Origin: Paenibacillus sp. BIC5C1
GTDB lineage: Bacteria; Bacillota; Bacilli; Paenibacillales; Paenibacillaceae
DNA: 64,000 nt
Assembly: GCF_032399705.1 (NCBI RefSeq)
Contig: NZ_CP135922.1
Location: forward strand, 3,348,001 to 3,412,000
Reading direction: 5' to 3'
Made by a program: the position numbers and the translations under genes. Within the stretch, counting starts at the first letter, position 1, and every line of letters begins with the position of its first letter. This document shows positions 62,543-64,000 of this stretch, piece after piece. The notes beneath the pieces were generated by a model. The model was not told the origin of the DNA. It made no database searches and saw nothing but the letters and a program-made list of their open reading frames with translations.

Positions 62543-64000
62543 ATGTTGAAATTCGGTAAAACATTGTTGGTGGGATTAAGCATGGCGGTAGGAATAGGAC
62601 TGGTTTCAGGCATTGAATGGTCCTCCTCTGCTGCCGCAGCAGGCACAGATTACTACGTAGCGACAAACGGAAATGACTCCAATGCTGGAACGAGCAGCGC
62701 GCCATGGAAGACACTTCAACACGCAGCGGATGCTGTTCCTGCCGGCAGTACAGTGCATGTTCGTGGCGGTGTGTACAACCAGAAGTTGAAGATCACTCGC
62801 TCAGGCTCCGCTTCACAGGGACCGATTGTATTCACTAACGATGGCACGGAGACTCCAATTATTGACGGCACAGGACTTTCGGTTAGCGGGATTGAAGGGT
62901 TGATTGACCTGACCGATGTGAATTACGTTACTCTTCAAGGATTTGAAATTCGCAATTATACTACAGCTACCAAGGACGTCATGCCCGTAGGCATTTATGT
63001 TCACGGATCAGGCAGCTTTATCAATTTGTCTGGCAACAAAGTCCATGATATCAAAAACACGGCCACTCCAACTGGTAGTGATCTGCTTGGCCGTGACGCA
63101 CATGGGATCGCCGTATACGGCACAAAAGCACCTGAATCCATTCACGATATTACGATTAATGGTAATGAACTGTATAATCTTGTGCTCGGCTCCAGCGAAT
63201 CGCTGGTTCTCAACGGGAACGTGGACACCTTCGCGGTGACGAATAATGTCATTCACGATAACGACAACATTGGCATTGATCTCATCGGTTTTGAGGGGAA
63301 AGCGCCGAATACGGCTTACGATCAGGTGCGGAACGGACTCGTGAAGGGCAACAGAGTCTACAATATCACTTCCAACAATAATCCTTCGTATGGGAAGTCA
63401 CTTCCGAATAACAGTAATGCGGCCGATGGCATTTATGTCGATGGTGGCAAGGATAGTATTATTGAACAGAACTACAGCTACAACAATGATATCGGTATCG
63501 AGATTGCGTCAGAGCATGCCGGTAAATCTACCAGCAATATTACAGTACGCAGTAACGCAGTCTACAACAACCGACTCACCGGCATCGCGATGGGCGGGTA
63601 TGATACTAAACGCGGCTCCACAGTAAACTGTAAGATAGTTAACAATACCGTGTACAAAAATGATACGCTTGGCGATGGCAGCGGCCAGCTTTACGTCCAA
63701 TACGACACACAAAACAACGTAATTAAGAACAACATTTTCGTAGCAAGCTCTACCGATGTATTGATCTACAATGAATATACCAAGAATTCCGGAAACGTTG
63801 TGGATTATAATCTCTATTTCGCCCCTGCCGGAAGCAATGGAGCGAGCTGGACCTGGAAAAATAAAGATTATACAGGATTCTCCGCATATAAAACGGGAAC
63901 TGGCAATGACGCGCATTCCTTGTTCATCGATCCCAAATTTGTGAATGCTTCGGGATACGATTTCCATCTTCAATCTACATCTCCAGCGATTGATGCGGGG
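62543..64000 (+). CDS. Secreted right-handed beta-helix protein, partial (runs off the window)
   Basis: At least 486 codons, open to the window end. Signal peptide of about 34 residues (ending SSAAAAGT), then YYVATNGNDSNAGTSSAPWK near 37-56, a DUF1565/polysaccharide-lyase-like start found in beta-helix enzymes, then repeated short strands such as ITINGNELYNL, VTNNVIHDNDNIGIDLIG and IKNNIFVASSTDVLIY. The tail LFIDPKFVNASGYDFHLQ and SPAIDAG is typical of the end of the helix, so little may be missing unless more domains follow. Probably a polysaccharide lyase or hydrolase. ATG follows AAAGGGAG; 49 nt after the kinase stop, so it may be last in the operon. Confidence 0.8.
   Translation, partial: MLKFGKTLLVGLSMAVGIGLVSGIEWSSSAAAAGTDYYVATNGNDSNAGTSSAPWKTLQHAADAVPAGSTVHVRGGVYNQKLKITRSGSASQGPIVFTNDGTETPIIDGTGLSVSGIEGLIDLTDVNYVTLQGFEIRNYTTATKDVMPVGIYVHGSGSFINLSGNKVHDIKNTATPTGSDLLGRDAHGIAVYGTKAPESIHDITINGNELYNLVLGSSESLVLNGNVDTFAVTNNVIHDNDNIGIDLIGFEGKAPNTAYDQVRNGLVKGNRVYNITSNNNPSYGKSLPNNSNAADGIYVDGGKDSIIEQNYSYNNDIGIEIASEHAGKSTSNITVRSNAVYNNRLTGIAMGGYDTKRGSTVNCKIVNNTVYKNDTLGDGSGQLYVQYDTQNNVIKNNIFVASSTDVLIYNEYTKNSGNVVDYNLYFAPAGSNGASWTWKNKDYTGFSAYKTGTGNDAHSLFIDPKFVNASGYDFHLQSTSPAIDAG

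Overview
The window looks like chromosome of a low-to-mid GC, endospore-forming Firmicute, most probably Paenibacillus. The reasons are: strong GGAGG ribosome sites before nearly every gene; sigma-A-like promoters and CcpA-type cre sites; a cell-wall protein with three SLH domains; a GerA-type germination operon; bacillithiol genes (bshB2 next to yojF); and many secreted glycan-degrading enzymes carrying CBM6 or CBM9-like modules. I see no rRNA, tRNA, CRISPR array or prophage. The only mobile element is one intact IS200/IS605-type insertion. All calls come from reading the sequence and from remembered family motifs; no database search was run.

Layout. 0.2-3.7 kb: an APH-fold phosphotransferase, a TetR regulator with an HXXEE membrane protein, and a membrane-anchored alpha/beta hydrolase. 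3.8-25 kb: a large glycan-use locus. It holds a GntR/LacI-hybrid (AraR-like) repressor read divergently from a CUT1 sugar ABC importer, a GH38 alpha-mannosidase, a 1850-residue SLH-anchored double beta-helix protein, a ManD-like enolase-superfamily enzyme, a small NAD-dependent SDR, a CBM6 plus GH71/99-like secreted enzyme, a cytoplasmic GH43, and then a separately transcribed secreted multidomain GH43. 25.2-27.3 kb: endonuclease IV and yojF-bshB2 (repair and thiol stress). 27.4-28.1 kb: the IS200-like element. 28.2-29.6 kb: two unrecognised envelope proteins. 29.7-32.5 kb: UppP-like phosphatase, DUF817 protein, and folD behind a ZTP (pfl) riboswitch with terminator. 32.5-36.7 kb: MarR with two nitroreductases, then an ArsR-type regulator with an MFS exporter. 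36.9-39.7 kb: a metallo-beta-lactamase-fold hydrolase and an ECF sigma/anti-sigma pair. 40-41.7 kb: the GH11 xylanase xynA and a SUMF1-like lipoprotein. 41.8-44.4 kb: a DHA2 exporter divergent from a LysR regulator. 44.7-48 kb: an unrecognised 480-residue protein, two overlapping HxlR regulators and an arginase-fold protein. 48-51.7 kb: a gerA-type operon. 51.8-52.7 kb: an aldo/keto reductase.

52.9-64 kb is a second sugar locus. A SIS-domain isomerase is read divergently from a run of class II ketose-bisphosphate aldolase, PfkB kinase, DeoR regulator, ABC importer, GH4 alpha-galactosidase-like enzyme, a second PfkB kinase and a secreted beta-helix protein that runs off the window. The intergenic region between the two transcripts holds three palindromes that are natural candidates for DeoR operators. 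The set resembles a tagatose-6-phosphate type route (isomerase, kinase, aldolase) fed by an imported alpha-linked sugar, but the exact substrate cannot be read from sequence.

The two sugar loci are the best candidates for something undescribed: the 3.8-25 kb one because of its enzyme mix and surface protein, the 52.9-64 kb one because its pathway parts fit no standard operon exactly. The ZTP riboswitch, the RBS-masking hairpin of the IS200 transposase, the cre site overlapping the xynA -10 box, and an 11-bp motif shared by the HxlR/arginase promoter and the 480-residue orphan gene are the clearest regulatory signals.
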